Assembly: GCA_938092125.1 (NCBI GenBank)
Contig: CALKMQ010000175.1
Coordinates: 1 to 28,603 of the forward strand
Length of the DNA stretch: 28,603 nt
From: an uncultured bacterium
GTDB lineage: Bacteria > Fidelibacterota > Marinisomatia > Marinisomatales > UBA1611
Direction: 5' to 3'
The notes under the pieces were generated by a model. It was not told where the DNA came from. It did no database searches and saw only the letters and a program-made list of their open reading frames with translations. Below are positions 15,085 to 23,919 of this stretch, one piece after another (the first letter of the stretch is position 1; every line of letters begins with the position of its first letter). The translations under genes were made by a program, and so were the position numbers.

Positions 15085-16281
15085 TTATTTACAAACCTCC
15101 TTAAAAATTCTCTTAAAGTTACCACCTAAAATTTTTCTAACATCTCTTATTGTATATCCATTTTCGACAAGCTTTTTCGTCAAAAAAGGTAACTTTGCTA
15201 CGTTTTCTAATCCTGTGGGCATTATTTCAACTCCGTCATAATCAGAACCAATTCCAACAAAATCAACGCCAACTAAATCTACAATATATGATATATGTTT
15301 TATCACATCATTTATGTCTGGTGCAATTTTAGCTTTCTCATGCTTTAGCAGTTTCATCTTCTCAAACCAATATTGATTTGATAATGTATCATGCTGTTCA
15401 GCTAGTAATCCTAATTCTATATCATATTTACTATCAACAAGATCGGCTTTTTTAGAAAAAGTGCTATCAATATATCCAGGGTAAAAATTAATAAAAACAG
15501 CGCCTCCTTTTTTTGCGATTGCTTTGATTTGATTATCTCTTAAATTTCTAAAATGAGGGCACAAAGAGTAAACAGAAGAGTGTGAAGCTATTACTGGCGA
15601 TTTCGATTCTTCTATAACATCCCAAAAGGCTTGTTCTCCTAAGTGGGAGACATCTATTATAACTCCAAGATCATTACATCTTTGAACGACTTTTTTTCCA
15701 AAACTAGAGAGCCCAATATTGGATAATGATTTTCTATTTAATGCTTCATCTTTCGCTGAACTAGCAATATTGTTAGAATTATTCCAAGTAAGTCCTAAAT
15801 ACTTCATTCCTCGATTATGAAGCTGATCAATACGGTCGATATTATTCCCGATTATGTGACCGCCCTCGACACCAATAACACAGGACATTTTGTTTTTTCT
15901 ATTGTTATATGAAATATCTTGAAAAGATTTTACAAGACCCCAATCGTCTGGAACTCTAGAAATCAAAAAGTTAAGCTTACTGATTATACTATTTGCTTTT
16001 CGAAAATATTCTTCATCATTACTTACGTTGTTTGGACTAACCCATATTGAGAAGACTTGAAGATCTACACCACCTAGTTTAAACTTTTCTAAGTCAGATT
16101 GCGCTTCTTGATGAAAAGACAAGATATCTTCTCCTTCCATCGCTCTAAGAAGAATATCATTATGAGTATCGGCAACAAATGACTCCATATGAATATCATG
16201 ATTAGAACGATCACAACTGATGACCGTAAAAAGTAAGCTTAGAGCTAAACTAAAAAAGAGCTTTACTTTAATCCCATTCAA
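15085..16281 (-). CDS. Membrane dipeptidase (renal dipeptidase family M19), lipoprotein
   Basis: A zinc dipeptidase of the amidohydrolase fold that cleaves dipeptides, including those with a C-terminal D-residue. Numbering from a TTG at 16281 (398 residues), the ligands are H40 and D42 (ADTHND), E139 (GVEGG), H213 (VSHLGE) and H234 (ASHSSV), with D347 in IGSDYDG. The N-terminus is MNGIKVKLFFSLALSLLFTV followed by ISC, a lipoprotein signal with acylated C23, so it is envelope anchored. No ATG is available. Another in-frame TTG at 16317 would give 410 residues and a longer, less typical leader, with greater overlap of the upstream gene; neither has an SD. It is the second gene of the operon, overlapping the lipoprotein gene. 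Confidence 0.9.
   Translation of the reverse strand: MNGIKVKLFFSLALSLLFTVISCDRSNHDIHMESFVADTHNDILLRAMEGEDILSFHQEAQSDLEKFKLGGVDLQVFSIWVSPNNVSNDEEYFRKANSIISKLNFLISRVPDDWGLVKSFQDISYNNRKNKMSCVIGVEGGHIIGNNIDRIDQLHNRGMKYLGLTWNNSNNIASSAKDEALNRKSLSNIGLSSFGKKVVQRCNDLGVIIDVSHLGEQAFWDVIEESKSPVIASHSSVYSLCPHFRNLRDNQIKAIAKKGGAVFINFYPGYIDSTFSKKADLVDSKYDIELGLLAEQHDTLSNQYWFEKMKLLKHEKAKIAPDINDVIKHISYIVDLVGVDFVGIGSDYDGVEIMPTGLENVAKLPFLTKKLVENGYTIRDVRKILGGNFKRIFKEVCK
15096..15102 (-). promoter_or_regulatory. Ribosome binding site for the OsmC-like gene, inside the dipeptidase gene
   Basis: AAGGAGG on the minus strand lies within the last codons of the dipeptidase, 15 bases before the OsmC ATG at 15080. No in-frame start lies at a better distance, so it supports the 134-residue form despite the long spacing. 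Confidence 0.5.
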
Positions 16282-16615
16282 AGCCGGTAACTTTATTACT
16301 ATAAGAATTAATTTCAATAATGTTATAATCTTGAATTTTATCTACAAAATAATATAAAAATTTGGTAGAATCATTCTCGCTGCGCCAGACAGAGTCTGGC
16401 AACCCAATATTATCCAATACTAATATCTCATTTGGGCTCCCTCTTAAAAATTCCCAAATTTCATATTCTGTCATCAGACCCATACTAAATATTGTTTTTT
16501 CTATTAAATCAGGACTGCTTTTTTTAGTAGGAGGAAGAGATAACATTTTTGGAGCTGTTATCTCTGGGGCGCACGAAAAAAAAATAAATATGATAGCTAA
16601 GAGTTTATATAACAC
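16268..16615 (-). CDS. Small putative lipoprotein, unknown function
   Basis: A 115-residue protein with a short lipoprotein leader (MLYKLLAIIFIFFSC, lipobox FFSC, acylated C15), followed by a proline-rich stretch and a small globular part rich in aromatic and acidic residues (EYEIWEFLRGSPNEI, FLYYFVDKIQ). I do not recognise a family. The GTG start has AAAGG almost touching it, too close for a classical ribosome site, so the start is uncertain. It is the first gene of the seven-gene operon ending in rpiB. Its 3' end overlaps the dipeptidase reading frame by 14 bases (50 if the longer dipeptidase start is used). A role near the envelope dipeptidase is only suggested by position. Confidence 0.6.
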   Translation of the reverse strand: MLYKLLAIIFIFFSCAPEITAPKMLSLPPTKKSSPDLIEKTIFSMGLMTEYEIWEFLRGSPNEILVLDNIGLPDSVWRSENDSTKFLYYFVDKIQDYNIIEINSYSNKVTGFEWD

Positions 16616-16709
16616 CTTTAAAAATTAGATATCTGAATTCCATCATACAAGTGAACTAATTTTAAAATTTTGTTTTAAATTCAACTCTAATTCATCAAAG
16701 GTTATAACA

Positions 16710-17522
16710 ATGTCAAAAGACAAACGAAAAAATAGGTTTTATTATAATGAGGATTTCCTTGGTAGCCCGCAAGGGCGGTCAATGAGAATACTCTCAGAAT
16801 ATTATGGCCCATTAAAAAATATCACCGAAAATAAAATACACGACACAATCGTATTTTTCGGATCAGCTAGAATTAAATCAGAGTCTGAATCGACTGAAAT
16901 TTTGTCAAGACTAGGTAGTTCTGCATCTAATCAAGAAAAGAAAAGAGCACAAAAAGATGTTGAAATGAGCAGGTTTTATGAAGAAGCTCGACAGTTGTCA
17001 AAGAAACTCACTCTTTGGAGTAAAAACCTTGACGACAAGAAATCTAGATATATTATCACCTCTGGTGGCGGAGGTGGGATTATGGAAGCGGCCAATAAAG
17101 GCGCTAAAGAAGCAAACGGTATTTCTGTAGGATTGACGATTTCTCTTCCCTTTGAAGCTACAAGTAACCAATATATCTCGGATGGGCTAGATTTAAAATT
17201 TCATTACTTTTTTATGAGAAAGTTTTGGTTTATTTATTTAGCAAAAGCACTCGTTGTCTGGCCGGGGGGGTTTGGAACCTTGGATGAAGTGATGGAGCTT
17301 TTAACATTAATTCAAACAGAAAAGATCAAAAAAAAGTTACCAATAGTACTTTATGGCTCAGATTTTTGGAATAATGTTATCAACTGGGATTATCTTGTTG
17401 ATTGCGGAACTATTTCAGAGTCTGATTTAGACTTATTTCATATATCAGATGACATTGATGATTCATATGATTACATCACTAAATATATTAAAGCCTATAA
17501 ATTAACAGGACCAAACTTTTAA
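16710..17522 (+). CDS. LOG family protein (TIGR00730-type, putative nucleotide phosphoribohydrolase)
   Basis: A 270-residue Rossmann-fold protein of the lysine-decarboxylase-like LOG family. Signature motifs are GGGGGIMEAANKGA (119-132), PGGFGTLDE (185-193) and the preceding R170-K171 (FFMRKFWF). LOG enzymes cleave the N-glycosidic bond of nucleoside 5'-monophosphates; plants and some bacteria use them for cytokinin activation, while bacterial PpnN-type relatives act on purine and pyrimidine nucleotides. This protein has an N-terminal extension of about 45 residues and an insert around 60-110 that shorter LOGs lack. AAAGG lies 8 bases before the ATG. The next gene starts one base after its stop. 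Confidence 0.88.
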   Translation: MSKDKRKNRFYYNEDFLGSPQGRSMRILSEYYGPLKNITENKIHDTIVFFGSARIKSESESTEILSRLGSSASNQEKKRAQKDVEMSRFYEEARQLSKKLTLWSKNLDDKKSRYIITSGGGGGIMEAANKGAKEANGISVGLTISLPFEATSNQYISDGLDLKFHYFFMRKFWFIYLAKALVVWPGGFGTLDEVMELLTLIQTEKIKKKLPIVLYGSDFWNNVINWDYLVDCGTISESDLDLFHISDDIDDSYDYITKYIKAYKLTGPNF

Positions 17523-17523
17523 C

Positions 17524-20500
17524 ATGTTGAAAAATGTATTCATAATACTTTTACCTTTATTTCTTTTCGCGCAGACAGAGCCAATCAAAGATTTACATGT
17601 AAATAGGCCTCAGGTATGGACATTAACAAATGCAATGATTCATACTTCTCCTGGTGACTTTATTAAAGATGGATCTATTGTAATACGGAATGGAAAGATT
17701 GAATCTGTTGGCCGATACATTAAATCACCTAAAGATGCTTATGAAATCAATCTCCAAGGCGCGCATGTTTACGCTGGATTTATTGAAACATGGCTCGAAA
17801 CTGAGTCCTACAATTCAAAATCAAAAAATGAAAGACGACATTGGGATTCTAAGGTAAGACCCGAATACAGGTCCGTTGATAATTTTGATATCAAGGAGAA
17901 ACATATTAAAGAATTAAGATCCTTGGGTTTTACCACAGCTCACATAGCACCCAAACAAGGAATATTGAGAGGTCAAACAGGCATTGTGAACTTGTCTAAT
18001 AATCCTAAAACAATAAGCTCTTCAGTAGCTCAGGTTATTGATTTTAAATACCAACCTAAAGGCAAACGAACTTACCCTAGATCCTTGTTAGGGGTTATTG
18101 CTCACATAAGACAGACTTTTTATGATTCTGAGTGGTATTTAAAATCGCAAGAAATTGTTCAATCATACCCCGCAGAAAATAGGCCACTAGCTTCAAATTC
18201 ATCTCTAGAGAGCTTAGGCCTTTCAAGAACACTAGAAAAACCATTTGCATTTATATCTTCAGATGATAATTCCGGCTCAAGATTAATGAATATATCAAAA
18301 GAGTTTGGACTAAACCCTTGGATTATTGGTAGTGGTTACGAATACAGACAATTGAATCAATTTAATCAACTTGAACCATTTTTTATTATGCCTATCGATT
18401 TCCCTTCAAAACCCAGCGTAACTAAGTACATGAGTGACCTCCAATACACAACTGCAGAACTCAAACATTGGGATATGGCTCCAGACAATCTATCTTACCT
18501 TAATAGAGCTGGCCATGATTTTTCTATTACAAGTCATCGTTTATTAAAAAAATCAGAATTTCGTAAAAACCTTGAAAGAATTATTGATCGAGGGCTTAGT
18601 AAAGATATCGTTCTTGCAGCATTAACAACCCAACCAGCTGAAGCTCTAGGGTTGGAAAAATCGATGGGTAAAGTTGCCAAAGGATATGATGCAAATCTTG
18701 TAATTGTTGATGGTGACTATTTTGTACCAACTTCAAAAGTTGTCAGCTTGTGGATTGAAGGGGAAGAAATATATATCGCATCAAAAAAAACACCCTCTTT
18801 TTTAGGTGATTGGTCTTTAAAATATAATGGTTCGGCCTATGAATTAAAAATTGAAGACATTCTAAAAAACCAATTAAAAGAGTCTCAAGATATCGTATAT
18901 AAAGGATCTCTATTATTTCAAGGAAAAATAGTTGAATTGTACAACATCGATATTTTCGAATCATCCATTTCATTTACAATCAATGGCCAAAACATTGGAC
19001 AAAAAGGTCCAATAACATTTAACGGCAAACTAACAGAATCTCAAATAATTGGAACGACAAAAAACTTAAGTAGTGAGTCTTTCCCATTCCAAGCAGATAT
19101 TAAAATTAGCAAAGTTGGTAAAAAACTTGAGCCTGAATCGCCTAGTTCTTTGTCGGTCTATTCTCCTGATGGGGCATATGGTCTTTTAAAAGAATATGCT
19201 CAACCGAATGCCATATTAATTAATGATGCAACATTATGGACATGTGGACCAAAAGGTACCTTAGCTGAATGGGATATATTATTTGTTGGTGGGAAAATAG
19301 AACAAGTTGCACCTGATATTACAGTCCCTCAAGGTAGTGCCATTGTTATTGAAGGAGCAGGCAAACATATAACACCAGGACTTATCGATTGTCATAGTCA
19401 TTCTGCCGCTAGTAGTATTAACGAAGGCACACAGTATATTACCTCTGAAGTTAGAATGAGAGATGTGCTGGACCCAACTGACATAAATATCTACAGACAA
19501 CTTGGTGGTGGATTGACCACGGCTAATGTATTGCATGGATCGGCAAACCCTATTGGCGGACAGAATGCTGTAATTAAACTACGATGGGGAGCTGATGCTA
19601 ACAGTCTATTGTTTAAAGGTGCACCAGAAGGAATAAAGTTTGCGTTAGGCGAAAATGTAAAACAATCTAATTGGAGTGGTACAAATAGATATCCACAAAC
19701 GAGAATGGGCGTCGAGCAAGTCATTCGAGATGCTTTTAGAGCCGCTTTAGATTACAAACATGAAAATGATAACTATGCTCGAAATTCAAAATATCAACGT
19801 ACAAAAGTTCCTCCTAGGAAAGATCTTGAACTTGATGCAATCGTCGAAATACTTGAAGGAAAAAGATTGGTCCATTGTCACTCATATAGGCAAGATGAGA
19901 TATTAATGCTAACTAGGGTCGCAGAAGATTTTGGATTTAAAATTGCGACGTTTCAACATGTTCTTGAAGGCTATAAAGTTGCAGATAGAATTGCAGAGCA
20001 TGGAGCAGGGGCATCTACTTTTTCAGATTGGTGGCAATATAAATATGAAGTTATTGACGCAATTCCTTATAATGGAAGTATGATGGCAAAAAGCAACGTT
20101 ATAGTTTCTTTTAATTCAGATGATAGTGAGCTTGCAAGGCGATTAAATACCGAAGCAGCAAAAGCCATTCAGTATGGGAACCTTGATCCAAATGAGGCGT
20201 TAAAACTGGTAACTATTAATCCTGCAAAACAATTAAAAATAGACAAATTTGTTGGGTCTTTAGAGCCAAAAAAAGATGCTGATTTTGTAATATGGGATGG
20301 TGAACCTTTATCAATTTATAGCAAAGTTGAAGAAACTTGGATTGATGGTATTAGATACTTTTCTAAAACTGGAAATAAAATACTTGAAGAGAGAGATGAA
20401 CAATTAAGAATAGATATAATCCAAAAAATATTATCGATTAAAGGCGGTACTGGCGCCAATACCAGTAAAAATACAAATTCAAAAATGTATCACCAGGGTC

Positions 20501-20544
20501 ACAATTGTGATATTTTAGATGATACAGGTGTCTACAATGAATAA
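17524..20544 (+). CDS. Secreted double amidohydrolase-fold protein, active site only in C-terminal half
   Basis: A 1006-residue exported protein with a signal peptide (about 1-17, MLKNVFIILLPLFLFAQ) and two amidohydrolase modules. The N-terminal half (about 30-425) keeps the composite beta domain and a C-terminal KVAKGYDANLVIVDGD segment, but where HxH is expected it reads GFIETWLE, so it looks catalytically dead. The C-terminal half (about 565-965) has GLIDCHSH (H624, H626), H784 or H786 in LVHCHSY, H812 (FQHVLEG) and D866 or D867 (NSDDSE), a plausible metal site. A Gly/Asn linker leads to a His/Cys tail MYHQGHNCD (988-996). Bacteroidota and relatives carry similar large/small pairs. Substrate is unknown; an imidazolonepropionase- or dipeptidase-like cyclic amide or peptide activity is a guess. 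Its 3' end overlaps the next gene by 8 bases. Confidence 0.87.
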   Translation: MLKNVFIILLPLFLFAQTEPIKDLHVNRPQVWTLTNAMIHTSPGDFIKDGSIVIRNGKIESVGRYIKSPKDAYEINLQGAHVYAGFIETWLETESYNSKSKNERRHWDSKVRPEYRSVDNFDIKEKHIKELRSLGFTTAHIAPKQGILRGQTGIVNLSNNPKTISSSVAQVIDFKYQPKGKRTYPRSLLGVIAHIRQTFYDSEWYLKSQEIVQSYPAENRPLASNSSLESLGLSRTLEKPFAFISSDDNSGSRLMNISKEFGLNPWIIGSGYEYRQLNQFNQLEPFFIMPIDFPSKPSVTKYMSDLQYTTAELKHWDMAPDNLSYLNRAGHDFSITSHRLLKKSEFRKNLERIIDRGLSKDIVLAALTTQPAEALGLEKSMGKVAKGYDANLVIVDGDYFVPTSKVVSLWIEGEEIYIASKKTPSFLGDWSLKYNGSAYELKIEDILKNQLKESQDIVYKGSLLFQGKIVELYNIDIFESSISFTINGQNIGQKGPITFNGKLTESQIIGTTKNLSSESFPFQADIKISKVGKKLEPESPSSLSVYSPDGAYGLLKEYAQPNAILINDATLWTCGPKGTLAEWDILFVGGKIEQVAPDITVPQGSAIVIEGAGKHITPGLIDCHSHSAASSINEGTQYITSEVRMRDVLDPTDINIYRQLGGGLTTANVLHGSANPIGGQNAVIKLRWGADANSLLFKGAPEGIKFALGENVKQSNWSGTNRYPQTRMGVEQVIRDAFRAALDYKHENDNYARNSKYQRTKVPPRKDLELDAIVEILEGKRLVHCHSYRQDEILMLTRVAEDFGFKIATFQHVLEGYKVADRIAEHGAGASTFSDWWQYKYEVIDAIPYNGSMMAKSNVIVSFNSDDSELARRLNTEAAKAIQYGNLDPNEALKLVTINPAKQLKIDKFVGSLEPKKDADFVIWDGEPLSIYSKVEETWIDGIRYFSKTGNKILEERDEQLRIDIIQKILSIKGGTGANTSKNTNSKMYHQGHNCDILDDTGVYNE

Positions 20545-21859
20545 AATCATACTATTAATTTTTACTTTTTCTATTGCATTATCGAACGATCAAATTCCTG
20601 GAAAAGAACAAAAAAGACCTATTCTCCTAAAAGGTGGTATCCTCCATACTGTTTCTACTGAAGTCCTTGAAGGCTATGACATATTATTTTCAAAAGGTAA
20701 AATAGTTAGAATTGAAAAAAATATTATGGCGTCACCAGAAACAGACGTTTATGATGTTTTTGGTAAACACATAGTTCCAAGTTACATCGCGCCTTTAACT
20801 AGAATTGGATTAGTGGAGATTGGTTTAGTTCGGCAAACACATGACTTTGCTGAAAGTGGCTCAATCAACCCAAATGTAAAAGCAAATGTAAGTTATAATC
20901 CTGATTCTGAACTTATACCTATCACGAGATCAAATGGCGTCCTTATTGCCAATTCTGTTCCGGCCGGTGGGCGAGTTTCAGGCCAATCTTCAGTCATGAT
21001 GCTCGATGGATGGACTAACGAGCATGCAACTTTAAAACACCCCTCAGGTCTACACATAAATTGGCCATCTATGAGTATCAGATACGGCAAGAATATAAAA
21101 AAATCTGAAAAAAAGCAGCGCGAAGAGATGCAAACATCCATCAGAAAACTTGATGACATGGTACGAGATGTAAGGGCATATTTTCAAATAATAAAACAAA
21201 GAAATAGACTATCTGAAGATAGACAGAAAGTTGACCTAAGACTTGAATCAATGATTCCCTTCATTATTGAAAAGAAAAGAATCTACATACATGCTGCTGA
21301 AGCTAGGCAAATTATATCTGCCGTTGATTGGGCGAAAGAAAACAACTTGAAAATTATCATTGTCGGTGGCGCGGATAGCTGGCGATTAACTGACTTTCTT
21401 GTTAAAAACAATATTCCTGTTATTTTAGATAAAGTTGAAAAAATTCCATCAAGGAGATTTGAGCCTATACACTTGCCATACCAAATACCCTACTTATTAA
21501 AGAAAGGTGGTGTGCAATTTTGTTTGAGCACTAGAATAGGGTATCCTCACGATGGTAATATACGAAATCTTCCAAACGAAGCTATGCGAGCAGCAGCTTA
21601 TGGTTTAGAAAAAAGTGAAGCCCTGCGATCTATAACGTTAAGTGCCGCAGAAATTCTTGATATCGATAACATGGTTGGGTCTCTTGACATTGGTAAAGAT
21701 GCTACTTTTTTTATCTCTGACATCCCACCTATGGAAATGAATCCCAAAATTTTAATGGCTTTTATTCAAGGTCGAGAAGTCGACTTGAATAATCATCAAA
21801 AAATGTTATATAAAAAATATCAAGAAAAATACCGAAGGCTTGGCCAAATTAATCAATAG
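20537..21859 (+). CDS. Secreted amidohydrolase-like protein, catalytic residues largely lost
   Basis: A 440-residue exported protein with a signal peptide (MNKIILLIFTFSIALS), then an amidohydrolase fold. The beta domain reads PILLKGGILHTVSTEVLEGYD...GKIVRIE, and the C-terminal signature is GSLDIGKDATFFISD. At the HxH position it reads IVPSYIAPLTRIGLVE. One histidine survives in IYIHAAEA. The usual metal aspartate near the end is replaced within LSTRIGYPHDG. It therefore probably lacks hydrolase activity and may be a structural partner of the 1006-residue protein. I chose ATG 20537, with AGGTG 7 bases upstream and the signal peptide at residue 1; an upstream start at 20519 would add a non-hydrophobic prefix. 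The overlap with the preceding gene implies coupled synthesis. Confidence 0.83.
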   Translation: MNKIILLIFTFSIALSNDQIPGKEQKRPILLKGGILHTVSTEVLEGYDILFSKGKIVRIEKNIMASPETDVYDVFGKHIVPSYIAPLTRIGLVEIGLVRQTHDFAESGSINPNVKANVSYNPDSELIPITRSNGVLIANSVPAGGRVSGQSSVMMLDGWTNEHATLKHPSGLHINWPSMSIRYGKNIKKSEKKQREEMQTSIRKLDDMVRDVRAYFQIIKQRNRLSEDRQKVDLRLESMIPFIIEKKRIYIHAAEARQIISAVDWAKENNLKIIIVGGADSWRLTDFLVKNNIPVILDKVEKIPSRRFEPIHLPYQIPYLLKKGGVQFCLSTRIGYPHDGNIRNLPNEAMRAAAYGLEKSEALRSITLSAAEILDIDNMVGSLDIGKDATFFISDIPPMEMNPKILMAFIQGREVDLNNHQKMLYKKYQEKYRRLGQINQ

Positions 21860-21882
21860 TCAAGACAACGACCTGAATCCAT

Positions 21883-23148
21883 TTGCATCCAAACAATCCA
21901 TTTAAAAATATTGCCGTTTTAGGTGCCGGAATAATGGGGGCACAGCTAGCCGCTGTTTTTGCTAATAAAGGTATTAAAACATATTTATTTGATATTTCGA
22001 ATGAATTAGCAACAAATGGTAAGAACCGTTTAAAAACGTTAAAACCTGCTCCATTAGAAAATCCTGAATATATTAATTTAATAGTTCCTTGTAGCTATAA
22101 ATCAGATCTTGAAAAAATTACGCAAGCAGACTGGGTTTTAGAAGCGGTTGCTGAGGACCTTGATATAAAACTTAAAGTCTATGATACCATATTACCTCTC
22201 CTAAAAAAATCAGCTATTTTGACAACAAATACATCGGGGTTGACTCTTAAAGAGCTCTCACAAAAATTTTCTCCAGAATTAAAAAATAAATTCATGGTCT
22301 CTCATTTTTTTAACCCACCTAGGTACATGCATTTATTGGAATTAATTAGAGGCGAAGAGACATCCTCTGAAACTTATAATACAATATCCAATTTTGGAAA
22401 AAATATATTAGGTAAAGGAATTGTGCCCGCAAAAGATTGCCCTAATTTTATTGGAAATCGCATTGGTATTTTCGGTCTAATGTCTACTATAAATATTGCC
22501 CTAAAAATGGAAATTGATATCGAAACAGTCGATGTACTAACAGGATCTATTAGCGGAAGACCTAAAAGCGCAACATTTAGGACAGCAGATATAATTGGCC
22601 TCGATGTCTTAAAAAGTGTAGCAATGACTACTTATAAAAAGTCTACTCATGATGAATCGATAGACATGTTTGAGATACCCGAAGTCATGGAAATTCTTAT
22701 TGGTAAAGGGAGCCTTGGTCAAAAAGCAAAAGGTGGTTTTTATAAAAAAGATAATAATGGAAATATTCTTGTTTTTGATTTACATAATAAAAAATACAGG
22801 TCCATGAAAAAAATAAATTTAGGATTAAATGAAGATATTGTTCAAGGAAGTAATGTTTCACAACAAATAAATGCCTTAATAAACCTGGAATCAAAGTATG
22901 GAAAATTCTTCTGGACGATGCTATCAGAGATGCTCCTCTATTGTGCAAATCGAGTACATGAAATATCAGATTCTTATAAGGATATAGATAATGCTATGAA
23001 GTGGGGTTTTGGGTGGCGTTTTGGTCCATTTGAGATATGGGATATGATTGGTTTTTCTTCATCAATAGAAAGAATGACAGCAGATAAAAAAAGTATACCA
23101 GAATGGATCAAAAACATTAAACCTAAAAGAGGGTCAGTTTTTTATTGA
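21883..23148 (+). CDS. 3-hydroxyacyl-CoA dehydrogenase, stand-alone
   Basis: A 421-residue NAD-dependent enzyme oxidising 3-hydroxyacyl-CoA to 3-ketoacyl-CoA in fatty-acid beta-oxidation. The N-terminal fold has VLGAGIMGA (G14, G16, G19). The catalytic pair is H141 (SHFFNP) and E153 (LLELI), spaced 12 as in FadB, with S118 (TNTSGL) and N192 (NFIGNR). Two 3HCDH_C helical domains follow, the second ending in WGFGWRFGPFEIWDMIG. In FadN/FadB/FadJ-type proteins this unit is fused to an enoyl-CoA hydratase domain; here the frame ends in TGA after the dehydrogenase part. The start is TTG at 21883; an in-frame stop lies 9 bases upstream and no SD is visible. It follows the amidohydrolase gene by 23 bases. 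No thiolase or acyl-CoA dehydrogenase is nearby. Confidence 0.9.
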   Translation: MHPNNPFKNIAVLGAGIMGAQLAAVFANKGIKTYLFDISNELATNGKNRLKTLKPAPLENPEYINLIVPCSYKSDLEKITQADWVLEAVAEDLDIKLKVYDTILPLLKKSAILTTNTSGLTLKELSQKFSPELKNKFMVSHFFNPPRYMHLLELIRGEETSSETYNTISNFGKNILGKGIVPAKDCPNFIGNRIGIFGLMSTINIALKMEIDIETVDVLTGSISGRPKSATFRTADIIGLDVLKSVAMTTYKKSTHDESIDMFEIPEVMEILIGKGSLGQKAKGGFYKKDNNGNILVFDLHNKKYRSMKKINLGLNEDIVQGSNVSQQINALINLESKYGKFFWTMLSEMLLYCANRVHEISDSYKDIDNAMKWGFGWRFGPFEIWDMIGFSSSIERMTADKKSIPEWIKNIKPKRGSVFY

Positions 23149-23154
23149 TATTTT

Positions 23155-23919
23155 TTAATTAAGCGGTAACCGTTTTAAACTTTTTTCTTGAAATATTTTT
23201 TCATCCATTTTTGTATCTACCTTAACCTGGTCAAAATAAATATCAGTTTTGTGCTTTTTCTGCAAATCTTCAACATAAATTTTTGATATTATCTCATAAT
23301 CATTCACATAGGCATAATGGAATTTTTTGATTTTTTTTAGCTTATTTTTTTTATCAAAGGAAATTTCCTGCACAATTTGAAAATTTTCTTTTGAAATCCA
23401 TGTTCTATGTTTTGAGTACGATGTAGTAATGCTTTTTTTTGGTATGACTTCCAAAACATAACAATCTTCTTCCCCAATCTTATCATCTTCAAGTCTTAAA
23501 TATGTATTATCATCAATTGACCGACTTATCATATCTTCATAACTAAGATCTGAACCCATAAAAGAATTACTTCTTCTGTTTGCATTAATTCTTCGAATTT
23601 TGTTAAAGGCAGGTAACCATATACGCATTTCAGTCTTCCTGTCTTCACGCTCGATCTTCAAAAATGACATACCTCTATCAGACTTAGGCTCTAAAACCCA
23701 AATCATCTGTTTTTGGCTCTGATTTGCTGTTTTTGATATCATTACATTTTTACGAGATTTATTTTTAGCATTAGTCAAAGTCATCGAAATTCGGCTAGTT
23801 ATATTTTGAGGCTTATCTTTATTATCAAGCTTCTTAGCTAATTCGTAACCAGTTTGTGCTAATAAATTATTTATTAGAAGAAAAAATTGAATCGAGCAAA
23901 TAACAAATAGTTTAATCAT
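23155..23919 (-). CDS. LolA-like outer-membrane lipoprotein-sorting family protein
   Basis: A 254-residue periplasmic protein with a signal peptide cut near A21 (LLINNLLAQ). The mature part reads RISMTLTNAKNKSRKN, MRIWLPAFNKIRRI, then SFMGSDLSYEDM and a YSKHRTWISKENF strand. This is the pattern of the LolA-like family often encoded beside RND/MMPL exporters. These proteins have an open beta-barrel that shields a lipid or lipoprotein while it crosses the periplasm. It starts by ATGA overlap with the RND gene and is the last gene of that unit, so it is probably the periplasmic carrier for whatever the exporter handles. The cargo is unknown. Its end lies 6 bases from the convergent dehydrogenase gene. 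Confidence 0.85.
   Translation of the reverse strand: MIKLFVICSIQFFLLINNLLAQTGYELAKKLDNKDKPQNITSRISMTLTNAKNKSRKNVMISKTANQSQKQMIWVLEPKSDRGMSFLKIEREDRKTEMRIWLPAFNKIRRINANRRSNSFMGSDLSYEDMISRSIDDNTYLRLEDDKIGEEDCYVLEVIPKKSITTSYSKHRTWISKENFQIVQEISFDKKNKLKKIKKFHYAYVNDYEIISKIYVEDLQKKHKTDIYFDQVKVDTKMDEKIFQEKSLKRLPLN

Noticed and set aside
15081..15125. Longer OsmC-like protein starting at a GTG at 15125
   Set aside because: The extra 15 residues simply translate the dipeptidase 3' end in another frame, do not resemble the OsmC N-terminus, and would place the AAGGAGG motif after the start.
20519..20536. Upstream start for the second amidohydrolase-like protein
   Set aside because: It would add six residues before a clean signal peptide; the ATG at 20537 has AGGTG at a good distance.
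23155..23175. CGGTTACCG palindrome near the 3HCDH/LolA-like junction
   Set aside because: The 3-base stem inside coding sequence cannot act as an intrinsic terminator.
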